Shown here: piece after piece, positions 27,850-36,821 of the stretch
Layout of the letters: each line of letters starts with the position of its first letter
Numbering within the stretch: the first letter of the stretch is position 1
Assembly: GCA_015069425.1 (NCBI GenBank)
Contig: SVIP01000001.1
Span: 248,001 to 312,000 of the forward strand
DNA length: 64,000 nt
Source of the DNA: Clostridiales bacterium
GTDB lineage: Bacteria > Bacillota > Clostridia > Christensenellales > Borkfalkiaceae
Direction of reading: 5' to 3'
The notes under the pieces: model-generated
What the model was told of the DNA's origin: nothing
The model's database searches: none
The model's input: only the letters and a program-made list of their open reading frames with translations
Translations under genes and position numbers: made by a program

Positions 27850-29385
27850 CTATTTAATATTTAAACTATTTAGGAACCTAACAAAACCTTGTTCCCCGTT
27901 ATCATCAGGCTTAAATACAGCGGTATTTAAAAGTATGTTTTTACAAGTTACGTTTACTTTTTCTTCCACGCGTTTTTGTGCGTCCTCAATATCTTTAGAT
28001 AAACCGCCTTGCATTAATTCTTTTATCATATCTCTATGTGCGAATAAATAATTTTCCTTATTGAAAATAGCCTTTTCATCGTACGGAACTTGACCACAAA
28101 GAATTTCAGCAATCATATAAAGTTGTTTTTTGAGTCTACCTGGTAATATAAATAATCCCATAGCCTCTATTAAGCCGATACCCTCTTTTTTAATGTTATG
28201 ATACTCTGGGTGAGCGTGGAATATCCCATCTGGATATTCTTCGCTAGTTCTATTGTTTCTAAGTATCATATCTATTATATAAGTATTTTTAACTTTTCTA
28301 CAAACGGGTGATAAGGAGTTGTGTTTTACGTCCAACGTCTTTGCAAATATATCGCATTTTTCGTCAGTATAAACTTCCCAAGCCTTTATAATATCAGTAG
28401 CAAACAAACGGATTGATTCTCTGTCTTCGCTTTCCAATCTAACGACACTGTTGTACCAGTCAACAATACCCACTTTTACCGTAGGATATTTTTCGCTGTT
28501 AAAATACTTCTTAACAGGTGCTTTATGCATAGGCATTAAATGTTCACCGCCTTGGAAATGTTCATGATTTAAAATTGAACCGCCAATTATAGGCAATGCT
28601 GCATTTGAACCTATCATATAGTTGGGGAAAAAGTCCACAAAATCCAAAACTTTACAAACAGTATCTTCTGCAATGTGCATTGGAGCGTGTTTATTTGATA
28701 TGGCAATCATGTGTTCGTTATAATAAGCGTAAGGCGAATACTGAACAAACCAATCTTCTCCGCCTAATTTTAATGAAATCGTGCGAATATTTTCACGTGC
28801 AGGGTGAGTAAGAGTCCCTGCAAATCCCTCGTTTTCTTTACACAATAAACAAGCAGGATATTTGGCTTTTTTAGGTGCGGTCAAAAGTTTTGCAATTTCC
28901 TTGTTGTCCTTTTCTGGTTTACTTAAATTAACGGTAATTTCTAAAAATTTGTCGCCGTCGGGATATTCCCACTTAAGATTTCTTTCTATTGCCGTTTTTT
29001 GAACGTAGTTATTCTTTACAGAGAGATTATAAAAGTATTCGCAAGCCTTTTCAATACCCTCTTTTTCTTTAATTCTATAAAAAGTTTCATTAACCTTTGA
29101 CGGAAGTGGTGATAGCAATCCAAAAATATAAGTGCTGTAAAGATTTTCTTTTCCCTCTTCAACAAGGTTATTTTCTAACGCAAATTTTTCTAGATCACAT
29201 ACTATTTGATCGGGAACAGTAAGGTTGTCAATAAAGGATAAATCTATCGTTTCTTCATTTGGCTCGTCTAAATTAAATTCCCTAAGCAATAAATTGCGGA
29301 AATAAATTTCATCACGCACCTCTAAATGCAAAAACTTTTCCGCATATCTTAAAAGTTGTTCAACTAAAATTTTACCGTTAACCAT
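27850..29385 (-). CDS. galT: UDP-glucose--hexose-1-phosphate uridylyltransferase (Firmicutes GalT type)
   Basis: GSNAALPIIGGSILNHEHFQGG, HNSLSPVCRK. Start trimmed to MVNGKILVEQLL; upstream 42 codons lie in the preceding gene. Confidence 0.95.
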   Translation of the reverse strand: MVNGKILVEQLLRYAEKFLHLEVRDEIYFRNLLLREFNLDEPNEETIDLSFIDNLTVPDQIVCDLEKFALENNLVEEGKENLYSTYIFGLLSPLPSKVNETFYRIKEKEGIEKACEYFYNLSVKNNYVQKTAIERNLKWEYPDGDKFLEITVNLSKPEKDNKEIAKLLTAPKKAKYPACLLCKENEGFAGTLTHPARENIRTISLKLGGEDWFVQYSPYAYYNEHMIAISNKHAPMHIAEDTVCKVLDFVDFFPNYMIGSNAALPIIGGSILNHEHFQGGEHLMPMHKAPVKKYFNSEKYPTVKVGIVDWYNSVVRLESEDRESIRLFATDIIKAWEVYTDEKCDIFAKTLDVKHNSLSPVCRKVKNTYIIDMILRNNRTSEEYPDGIFHAHPEYHNIKKEGIGLIEAMGLFILPGRLKKQLYMIAEILCGQVPYDEKAIFNKENYLFAHRDMIKELMQGGLSKDIEDAQKRVEEKVNVTCKNILLNTAVFKPDDNGEQGFVRFLNSLNIK

Positions 29386-30538
29386 TTTTCTCTCCTTTTT
29401 TGCCGTAATAATAATAAAATTTGCACTCTTTGTTCGAATTGTAAAGTTTTCTTTCTCTATCACACTTTTTGCCGAAATGTTTTTCAAAATTATTAGCACT
29501 CGTAATAACAAAAGCCGACCAACCGTCTAATTTTGCATACGCTTTGCCAAAAGATTTATAACACTCTTCCGCCTCTTTTTTGTCGTACACACGCTCTCCG
29601 TAAGGTGGATTAGTGACGATAGTCCCATTTTTATAATCTGAAACAAAATTTTTAACGTCTTTTACTTCAAATCTAATCTTGTCTTTAAGTCCCGCTCTCT
29701 CTGCGTGCCTTTTAGCAAGAGCAATAGCTTTCGGGTCAATATCAGATGCATAAAACTCAATATTTCTACCCCTATTTTCCCTATCTTTTGCTTCTGTAAA
29801 AGCCATATCGAATAACTTTTGGTCGAAATTTTTCCAGTCGTTAAAAGCAAATCTTCGTCCTATTCCGCCTGCAATATCGAGCGCTATTTTCGCACCTTCT
29901 ATCGCTATCGTTCCAGAACCGCAAAAGGGATCTGCAAAAGGTCTATCTTTATAAAAATCACTAAGTAACAATAAAGACGAGGCTAATGTTTCCTTAATAG
30001 GTGCAATTCCAACCAAATCACGATAGCCACGCTTATGCAACCCAACACCACTGGTGTTAAGATACAAAGATACAGTGTCTTTAAAAATTGAAAACTCCAC
30101 TTGGTACTGCGCTCCGTTCTCTAAAAGACGATTTATTTTATAGTGTCCACACAGTCTATCGGCAATGGCTTTTTTAATTATCGATTGACAAGACGAAATT
30201 GCAAAAAGTTTACTCTTAACACACTTTCCATTAACTGTAATTTTTGCATTTTCGGGGAAAAACTCTTCTAGTTTTAAACTTTTCACGCCCTCAAAAAGTT
30301 CATCAAAAGTTGTTGCAATAAACTCTGAAAGTTTAATATATACCCTATCAATTGAACGCATAAAAATATTACACCTTGCAACGGCAAGCATATCGCCGTT
30401 AAAAGTTAGCGTCCCGTTAAGGGCGGGTGCGTCGTCATAACCTAAACGCTTTAATTCACTTTTTACAACCTTTTCTACCCCCGACGCACAAGTGACTGTT
30501 ATGGGAAAAGAATCAGGCAAACATCTAATTTTCTCCAT
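29378..30538 (-). CDS. THUMP-domain class I SAM-dependent RNA methyltransferase (RlmL/YpsC-like)
   Basis: ADPFCGSGTIAIEGAKIA, IVTNPPYGERV; start trimmed to MEKIRCLPDSFPITVTCASGVEKVV. Confidence 0.92.
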   Translation of the reverse strand: MEKIRCLPDSFPITVTCASGVEKVVKSELKRLGYDDAPALNGTLTFNGDMLAVARCNIFMRSIDRVYIKLSEFIATTFDELFEGVKSLKLEEFFPENAKITVNGKCVKSKLFAISSCQSIIKKAIADRLCGHYKINRLLENGAQYQVEFSIFKDTVSLYLNTSGVGLHKRGYRDLVGIAPIKETLASSLLLLSDFYKDRPFADPFCGSGTIAIEGAKIALDIAGGIGRRFAFNDWKNFDQKLFDMAFTEAKDRENRGRNIEFYASDIDPKAIALAKRHAERAGLKDKIRFEVKDVKNFVSDYKNGTIVTNPPYGERVYDKKEAEECYKSFGKAYAKLDGWSAFVITSANNFEKHFGKKCDRERKLYNSNKECKFYYYYGKKGEKNG

Positions 30539-30728
30539 TATCTTAATTTTAAACAAAATCTTGGTTTTTTGCAAGCATTTTACTAAGAATTTTTTATACA
30601 AAACGATATTTATTATCACTATTTTATATATATTCAAAAACAAAGCTTTATAAGTTAAAATTATACCTATTATAACTATAAAATGTTTGCAAAAAAAACT
30701 TATTTTATTAATAACTTTTTTATGCTAA

Positions 30729-30756
30729 TTGACAAAATCGTTTATATTTGTTAAAA
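30729..30756 (+). promoter_or_regulatory. Sigma-A-type promoter of the NusG_II-Gx-rnf operon
   Basis: TTGACA-17 nt-TAAAAT; the TTG used as ORF start in the track is the -35 element. Confidence 0.75.
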
Positions 30757-30782
30757 TATATTATAAGTGGGAGTGTTGGGTT

Positions 30783-31262
30783 TTGAAAGAAAAAATAGTG
30801 GAAAAAATACGAAACAGAAAGCCGTTTGAAAAGGCTGATATCATCATATATAGTGTATGTTTATTATTAATCGTATCTTTGTTTATACTTGTTCCACTTT
30901 CAAAGAACAGCCAAGAAAACACTGGCTTTAAAATAAGCGTTGACGGAGAGATTGCTGTCATTTTGGAATTCGATAAAGAAATCGTTGTTGAGTCTGATTA
31001 TAGCGATTTGGTGTCGGTTGAAAAAAAACAAGATTTATACCAAGTTAAAATACTAACTAAAGATAAAAACGGATATAATCTAATTGAGTTTGACTTAAAG
31101 GAAAAAACCGCTAAAGTAATAGAAAGTAACTGTTCTAGTTCCAAAGATTGCGTGCATTTCCCCAAAATTAAGACAAGCGGAACTATTTATTGTGCGCCAC
31201 ACAAACTTAAAATTTCCCCGCTGAAAGAAGAATTTAAATCCCCTGTCGTTGGTGAAATATGA
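30783..31262 (+). CDS. NusG domain II-containing membrane protein
   Basis: KADIIIYSVCLLLIVSLFILVPLSK TM plus NusG_II-like tail (VESNCSSSKDCVHFPKIKTSGTIYCAPHKLKI). TTG start at 30783 with gtgggag SD. Confidence 0.8.
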   Translation: MKEKIVEKIRNRKPFEKADIIIYSVCLLLIVSLFILVPLSKNSQENTGFKISVDGEIAVILEFDKEIVVESDYSDLVSVEKKQDLYQVKILTKDKNGYNLIEFDLKEKTAKVIESNCSSSKDCVHFPKIKTSGTIYCAPHKLKISPLKEEFKSPVVGEI

Positions 31263-31771
31263 GAAAAACAAAGATTTTAAAAGTTTGTCTTGCGGGAGTG
31301 TTTGCAACTTTAGCAACGCTAACTTTCATGTTAGAAAACTTGTTTCCACCAATAATTTTACCCGGGGCAAGAATGGGGCTTTCACACGTCTTTATTCTTT
31401 TATCGGTATTACTTCTAGGTCCGTGGCATGGAATTTGCGTTCTTTTAATTAAAACGCTAGTTGGAAGTCTGTTCTCTGGAAACCTTTCTGCTATTATGTA
31501 TTCAATCCCGTCGGGGCTAATATCTTTGGCAATAGAAATCATATTCATATATTACGCTAAAAAAACAAGCCTATTATCAATAAGTGTTTTTGGGGCAGTA
31601 TTAAACATAATTATTCAAACCGCCATCTTTTGTCTAGTCACGAACACTTTGGAATTTTTAGTTTTTATACCGTATTTAACCATTATAAGCGCAGTTTCGG
31701 GCTTACTTGTTGGTTTTATTTTATATTTAATTATGAAAAAACTCCCAGAAAAATATTTAACGGGCGTTTAA
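31259..31771 (+). CDS. Gx transporter family protein (ECF S-component-like)
   Basis: 170 aa multi-TM; FMLENLFPPIILPGARMGLSHVFILLSVLLLGPWHG. Confidence 0.85.
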   Translation: MRKTKILKVCLAGVFATLATLTFMLENLFPPIILPGARMGLSHVFILLSVLLLGPWHGICVLLIKTLVGSLFSGNLSAIMYSIPSGLISLAIEIIFIYYAKKTSLLSISVFGAVLNIIIQTAIFCLVTNTLEFLVFIPYLTIISAVSGLLVGFILYLIMKKLPEKYLTGV

Positions 31772-31786
31772 CAAAAGGAGAATAAA

Positions 31787-33091
31787 TTGAGTATTAGAAA
31801 AGGAAAACGTTATCGGTACGGAATTCACGTGCCGGACATGAAAGATTTGTGTGCAGAAAATCCAATCATAAAGATGCCTGCGCCCAAAAAAGTATACATT
31901 AGCATGAATCAGCACATCGGTGCACCTGCTATCCCGATAGTAAACGTTGGCGATAAAGTCACCAAAAGACAACTTATCGGTAAAGAAAGCGGTGTGATTT
32001 CCGCAAACGTGTTCTCTTCGGTTTGCGGAACGGTTACCGCTATTGAGGATATCGTTACAGCAAGCGGAATCAAGATGAAACACGTCGTAATTGAAAACGA
32101 TGGTAGAGATGAAGAAATTTTCTTTGACAACATTGAAAACTTTGAGCCTAAAACCATAATCGAGCGTATTCGTCTTGCAGGTATAGTTGGTCTTGGCGGA
32201 GCAGGTTTCCCCACTGCGGTTAAACTTTCGCCCTCAACCAAACTCGACACGCTTATTATAAACGGAGCAGAGTGCGAGCCATACCTTAACTGTGACTACC
32301 GCTTAATGATTGAAAATACCGAAGATATTTATAGGGGCGCAAAATATTGTGCCTTAGCACTTGGTATAAAGAAAATAGTTATAGGTATTGAGGCAAATAA
32401 ACCAAAGGCAATCGAGGCATTTTCTAAATATGACGACTTAGACGTCGTTATACTTAAAAAGCAATACCCTATGGGCAGTGAAAAACACTTGATTTATTGC
32501 ACCACTGGCAGAAAAGTTCCGATAGGCAAGATGCCGTTTGACGTTGGTTGTTGCGTTCAAAACATAAAGACGGTTATTGCAATCAAACACGCAATTGAAG
32601 ACAACAAAGCCTTATCTTCAACCGTGCTTACAGTTAGTGGTAACGGAATTAAAGAACCCAAAAACTTGCGTATTCAAATAGGAACACCATTAGAAGATAT
32701 AATTGAATTTTGCGGTGGACTTGTAGGCGAAACTGTTAAAATTATTGCAGGTGGACCGATGATGGGCAAAGGTATGATTGGTATTAATTCTTATACAAGA
32801 AAAACCAATTCTGGATATTTATTTTTAACAAGTGAAGAAACTTGCTTAAAAGAGCCCACAAACTGTATTAACTGCGGTGTATGTGCAAAAAATTGTCCTA
32901 TGCGTCTTATGCCAATGTATATTGAAAGTTACGCACTTAGCGGAGATTTCGCTAATGCGGAAAAATACGGTGCTATGAACTGCATTGAGTGCGGTTCGTG
33001 TGCATTTAACTGTCCCGCTAAGCGTTCACTCGTTCAAAGTATATCTATGGCAAAATCTAAAATAAAGGAGATGAAACAAAATGGCAGATAA
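31787..33091 (+). CDS. rnfC: Electron transport complex subunit RnfC
   Basis: 434 aa; GLGGAGFPTAVKL, INGAECEPYLNCDYRLM, two CxxCxxxC clusters; TTG start with AAAGGAG SD. Confidence 0.96.
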   Translation: MSIRKGKRYRYGIHVPDMKDLCAENPIIKMPAPKKVYISMNQHIGAPAIPIVNVGDKVTKRQLIGKESGVISANVFSSVCGTVTAIEDIVTASGIKMKHVVIENDGRDEEIFFDNIENFEPKTIIERIRLAGIVGLGGAGFPTAVKLSPSTKLDTLIINGAECEPYLNCDYRLMIENTEDIYRGAKYCALALGIKKIVIGIEANKPKAIEAFSKYDDLDVVILKKQYPMGSEKHLIYCTTGRKVPIGKMPFDVGCCVQNIKTVIAIKHAIEDNKALSSTVLTVSGNGIKEPKNLRIQIGTPLEDIIEFCGGLVGETVKIIAGGPMMGKGMIGINSYTRKTNSGYLFLTSEETCLKEPTNCINCGVCAKNCPMRLMPMYIESYALSGDFANAEKYGAMNCIECGSCAFNCPAKRSLVQSISMAKSKIKEMKQNGR

Positions 33092-34082
33092 AATTTATAA
33101 ATTTTCTTCTTCTCCGCACGTAAGAGCACCGAGAACGACACGCCAAATAATGATTCACGTCTGTATCGCACTAATGCCCGCTTGTATTATGGGCGTAGTC
33201 CTTTTCGGATTAAAAGCGCTTTTACTTTTAGTCTTGTCGCTAGTTAGTGCAATTCTAAGCGAAGTTGTTTATCTTTTAATTGCAAAACAAAAGCTTAACG
33301 ATATTATAAAAGGTTTTGATTTTACTTCTTGCGTAACAGGGCTTCTTATCGGACTTTCGATAGGCGTACAAACACCTTGGTACGTTCCAATTTTAGCAAG
33401 TATGTTTGCAATTATCGTTGTAAAAATGATTTTCGGTGGAACGGGCAAAAACCTTGTAAACCCTGCGGTAACAGGTAGAGTTTTCGCATTTATGTCATTT
33501 ACTTCAGTTATGGCAAGTGGTTGGATTGCCCCCACCATAGGCTCTCTTGTTGGCGGAGTAACGCTTAACCCAACTACGGGCGCTACCACTTTAACGGATA
33601 TTTTCACAAACGGAACCTTACCCACCCTATCAAATTTAGATTTATTCTTGGGAACAGGTCTTAGCGGGTGTATCGGTGAAACTTGTAAACTTGCACTTAT
33701 CATTGGTGGAATTTATTTAGCGGTAATGGGAATTATTAATATTGGTTATCCAATAATTTACATAGCCGTTGCAGGATTATTTACCGTTGCACTTAATGGA
33801 TTTAATTTTGCATACTTCTTACCATCTATTCTTTCTGGTGGACTAATTCTAGGCGCTATCTTTATGGCAACCGATTATACCACCACGCCAAACACCACGC
33901 TTGGCAACGTAATATACTTTGTTGCACTTGGTTTGGTTACGGCAGGATTAAGACAAGCTACAGGAATTGAAGTCGTTTCATTTGTAATTTTATTAATGAA
34001 TTTATTTGTTCCATTAATTGATAAATTCGTTATAAATAAGCCCTTTGGCTACAAAAAAGTTAAAAAGGTAAAGGGGGCTTAA
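33081..34082 (+). CDS. rnfD: Electron transport complex subunit RnfD
   Basis: 333 aa; SSPHVRAPRTTRQIMIHVCIALMPA, NPTTGATTLTD flavinylation-type motif, FMATDYTTTP. Confidence 0.96.
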   Translation: MADKIYKFSSSPHVRAPRTTRQIMIHVCIALMPACIMGVVLFGLKALLLLVLSLVSAILSEVVYLLIAKQKLNDIIKGFDFTSCVTGLLIGLSIGVQTPWYVPILASMFAIIVVKMIFGGTGKNLVNPAVTGRVFAFMSFTSVMASGWIAPTIGSLVGGVTLNPTTGATTLTDIFTNGTLPTLSNLDLFLGTGLSGCIGETCKLALIIGGIYLAVMGIINIGYPIIYIAVAGLFTVALNGFNFAYFLPSILSGGLILGAIFMATDYTTTPNTTLGNVIYFVALGLVTAGLRQATGIEVVSFVILLMNLFVPLIDKFVINKPFGYKKVKKVKGA

Positions 34083-34088
34083 AAGGAT

Positions 34089-34673
34089 ATGAAAAAGTTT
34101 TTTAAGAGCGATTGGTTTAAATGCACTGCAGTTTTACTTGGTCTTTTAATAGTATTAGGCGGAACATTGGCAGTTCTTAACGACGTGCTATTTGTCTCTC
34201 CAGAAGAGCGAACGGCAAGAGCAATAAGCAAATTTTACGACACGACACCTAGTTATGAAGTAATATTGGACGCTGATGCTGAGAATAGCAAAAGAGAAGA
34301 AAACCAATTTGGTTATATTGAAAAAATATTTGAAATTGGCGATGAAACTTTATTTAAGTCTACAGGAATAAATGGTTATAAAGGCGGAACAATAACTTTA
34401 TGGCTTAAAGTAGTTAAAAACGAACAGGGCTATAAAATTGAGAAAATCGTTTTGGACGGATATGAAAAACAAACTCTTATGAGTAAGTTTGATGCAAAAT
34501 ATTTCCGTACCTTTACAGACGTTACTTTTGACTACGAAAATAAAAATTCTATTTTCTCCCCTAAAAACAACGGAGAAGGGTTAACCGCTCCGATGACTGG
34601 CGCAACTTATAGCGCAAACGCTGCTTGTAACGCAGTCAACTGTGTTCTTGCCTACTTAGGAGGTATGGAGTAA
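34089..34673 (+). CDS. rnfG: Electron transport complex subunit RnfG
   Basis: 194 aa; C-terminal APMTGATYSANAACNAVNCVL FMN-attachment motif; operon position. Confidence 0.92.
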   Translation: MKKFFKSDWFKCTAVLLGLLIVLGGTLAVLNDVLFVSPEERTARAISKFYDTTPSYEVILDADAENSKREENQFGYIEKIFEIGDETLFKSTGINGYKGGTITLWLKVVKNEQGYKIEKIVLDGYEKQTLMSKFDAKYFRTFTDVTFDYENKNSIFSPKNNGEGLTAPMTGATYSANAACNAVNCVLAYLGGME

Positions 34674-35314
34674 TGAAAACCAACTTTAAGAAAATTGCTA
34701 AAGACGGAATACTTACTAATAACCCGACCTTAAAACTTGTTTTAGGTACATGCCCCACTTTGGCTCTAACCACTATGGCAATGAACGGAATCGGCATGGG
34801 TGCTGCGGTAACTTTCGTTTTGATTTGCAGTAACGTACTAATTTCTTTGCTTAGAAAAATAATACCTAATCAAGTGAGAATACCTGCATTTGTTTTAATA
34901 ATCGCAACTTTCGTAACCATTGTTAGACTTTTGCTTGATAAACTTCTTCCCGATATTTACGAAAGTTTAGGTTTATATTTACCGCTTATAGTTGTAAACT
35001 GCATAATACTTGCAAGAGCGGAAAGTTTTGCAAGCAAGAACCCCATTCTTGCGTCTGCAGCAGACGGTTTGTTCATGGGTTTAGGCTTTACTCTTGCTCT
35101 TACACTTATGGGTGCAGTTAGGGAACTTTTAGGTAGCGGTGCAATCTTTGGTGTTAAACTTTGGGATTTCCAAATTGGATTTTTTGCACAAAGTGCGGGT
35201 GCGTTCTTCACTTACGGTATTTTTATCGCATTGTTTGCACTAATTTCAAACCTTATTGAAAAAAAGAAAAAACAAAAAACTCTCGCTGTAAACGAGATTG
35301 GTGCGGAGGTTTAA
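34673..35314 (+). CDS. rnfE: Electron transport complex subunit RnfE
   Basis: 213 aa; NNPTLKLVLGTCPTLALTTMAMNGIGMG, LPLIVVNCIILARAESFASKN. Confidence 0.95.
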   Translation: MKTNFKKIAKDGILTNNPTLKLVLGTCPTLALTTMAMNGIGMGAAVTFVLICSNVLISLLRKIIPNQVRIPAFVLIIATFVTIVRLLLDKLLPDIYESLGLYLPLIVVNCIILARAESFASKNPILASAADGLFMGLGFTLALTLMGAVRELLGSGAIFGVKLWDFQIGFFAQSAGAFFTYGIFIALFALISNLIEKKKKQKTLAVNEIGAEV

Positions 35315-35315
35315 T

Positions 35316-35921
35316 ATGGAATATTTAATGATTATAGTCTCTGCAATATTTATTAATAACTTTGTAGTAGTACAATTTTTAGGAATTTGTCCTTTCTTAG
35401 GTGTTTCCAAAGATTTTAAGAGTGCGCTCGGAATGGGGCTTGCAGTAACTTTCGTTATGACTCTAACTTGCCTAATCACCTATCCACTTTACACTTTTAT
35501 TTTAGTACCACTAGGTTTAGAGTATTTGGAAATCATCGTGTTCATTTTCGTAATTGCATCACTTGTTCAAATGATTGAAATGGCACTCAAAAAATTCTCA
35601 CCTACTCTTTATAACGCTATGGGTATTTATTTACCACTTATCACTACTAACTGTGCGGTATTGGGAGTTGCAGAATTGGTTATCGACTCTGCGCAAATTG
35701 CGTCGCTAATTAATATTGCGGAGAGCAGTATGAATATGGGTTACGCAGTATTATACGGAATTTTTGCTGGACTTGGGTTTACCCTTTCTATTGTTTTAAT
35801 GAGCGGTATGCGTGAAAAAATTGCAAGGCTTAAAATTGCAAAGTGCTTAAAAGGTTTCCCTATTGCAATGATAGCAGCTTGCTTTATTGCTATGGCATTC
35901 TACGTGTTCGCACTTATATAA
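35316..35921 (+). CDS. rnfA: Electron transport complex subunit RnfA
   Basis: MEYLMIIVSAIFINNFVVVQFLGICPFLGVSK, GIYLPLITTNCAVLGVA; start trimmed to ATG 35316 after GGAGG. Confidence 0.95.
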   Translation: MEYLMIIVSAIFINNFVVVQFLGICPFLGVSKDFKSALGMGLAVTFVMTLTCLITYPLYTFILVPLGLEYLEIIVFIFVIASLVQMIEMALKKFSPTLYNAMGIYLPLITTNCAVLGVAELVIDSAQIASLINIAESSMNMGYAVLYGIFAGLGFTLSIVLMSGMREKIARLKIAKCLKGFPIAMIAACFIAMAFYVFALI

Positions 35922-35933
35922 GGAGAAGAAAAA

Positions 35934-36749
35934 ATGTTTAATCTTTTACTTAGACCAATTAACGTTCAATCTTTATTTACAGTACTTGGTATTGTTGCGG
36001 TTATAGCAGTCATATTTGCAATACTTATCGTTTTAGTATCTAAACTTTGTTTTGTTAAAGAAGATGAAAGAGCAAAAGCAGTATCTGAACACTTAGCAGG
36101 CGCTAACTGTGGCGGTTGCGGATACGCAGGATGTGCAGATTTTGCAAAAGCACTCGCTGAGGGCAAAGCAAGTATAAACGATTGCGGTGCAACCGCTAAC
36201 GAAGAAAAAGAACAAATTGCTAAAGTTTTGGGAATTCCTTTTAGTGCGTCAGCCCAATCTTTTGCAGTGGTAAGATGTGCGGGCGGTAGCAACGCAAAAG
36301 ACAAATACGATTACGTTGGAAATAAAGGCTGTGACTTCCAAAACGCTTTCCAAGGTGGTAGAAAGGTTTGCCCCGAAGGATGTTTGGGTGACGGAACTTG
36401 TGCTTTGGTTTGCACAAACGACGGAATTAAAATCAATAACGGTGTTGCTAAAACTGATAAATCACTTTGCTCCGCTTGTGGAGCATGTGTTAAAAAATGC
36501 CCTAAAAATCTTATTGAATTAATCCCTGTTACTGCAAAAGTTTACGTGGCGTGTTCAACAAAATGCCGTGGTAAAGACGTAATGGGAGCTTGCACGGTTG
36601 GTTGTATCGGTTGTGGACTTTGTGCTAAAAACTGCCCCGAAAATGCAATAACTATGGAAAATAACCTACCGAAAATTGATTACGAAAAATGTTCGGGTTG
36701 TTTAACATGTGTAGCAAAATGCCCAAGAAAAACAATTAAAGAAATTTAA
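35934..36749 (+). CDS. rnfB: Electron transport complex subunit RnfB (ferredoxin)
   Basis: 271 aa; AGANCGGCGYAGCADFAKA plus multiple CxxCxxCxxxCP [4Fe-4S] motifs. Confidence 0.96.
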   Translation: MFNLLLRPINVQSLFTVLGIVAVIAVIFAILIVLVSKLCFVKEDERAKAVSEHLAGANCGGCGYAGCADFAKALAEGKASINDCGATANEEKEQIAKVLGIPFSASAQSFAVVRCAGGSNAKDKYDYVGNKGCDFQNAFQGGRKVCPEGCLGDGTCALVCTNDGIKINNGVAKTDKSLCSACGACVKKCPKNLIELIPVTAKVYVACSTKCRGKDVMGACTVGCIGCGLCAKNCPENAITMENNLPKIDYEKCSGCLTCVAKCPRKTIKEI

Positions 36750-36766
36750 ATAATAACATCAAATAA

Positions 36767-36798
36767 AAATGGTGAGAAGTTTTGCTTCTCACCATTTT
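36767..36798 (+). terminator. Intrinsic terminator of the rnf operon
   Basis: aaaatggtgagaag-ttttg-cttctcaccatttt. Confidence 0.85.
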
Positions 36799-36821
36799 TA
36801 TTTTCTAGTAGCTAATTTTAA

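Noticed and set aside
33269-36304. Antisense ORFs within the rnf genes (33269-33703, 34957-35211, 35246-35479, 35966-36304)
   Set aside because: Opposite strand of conserved rnf genes, no independent signals.
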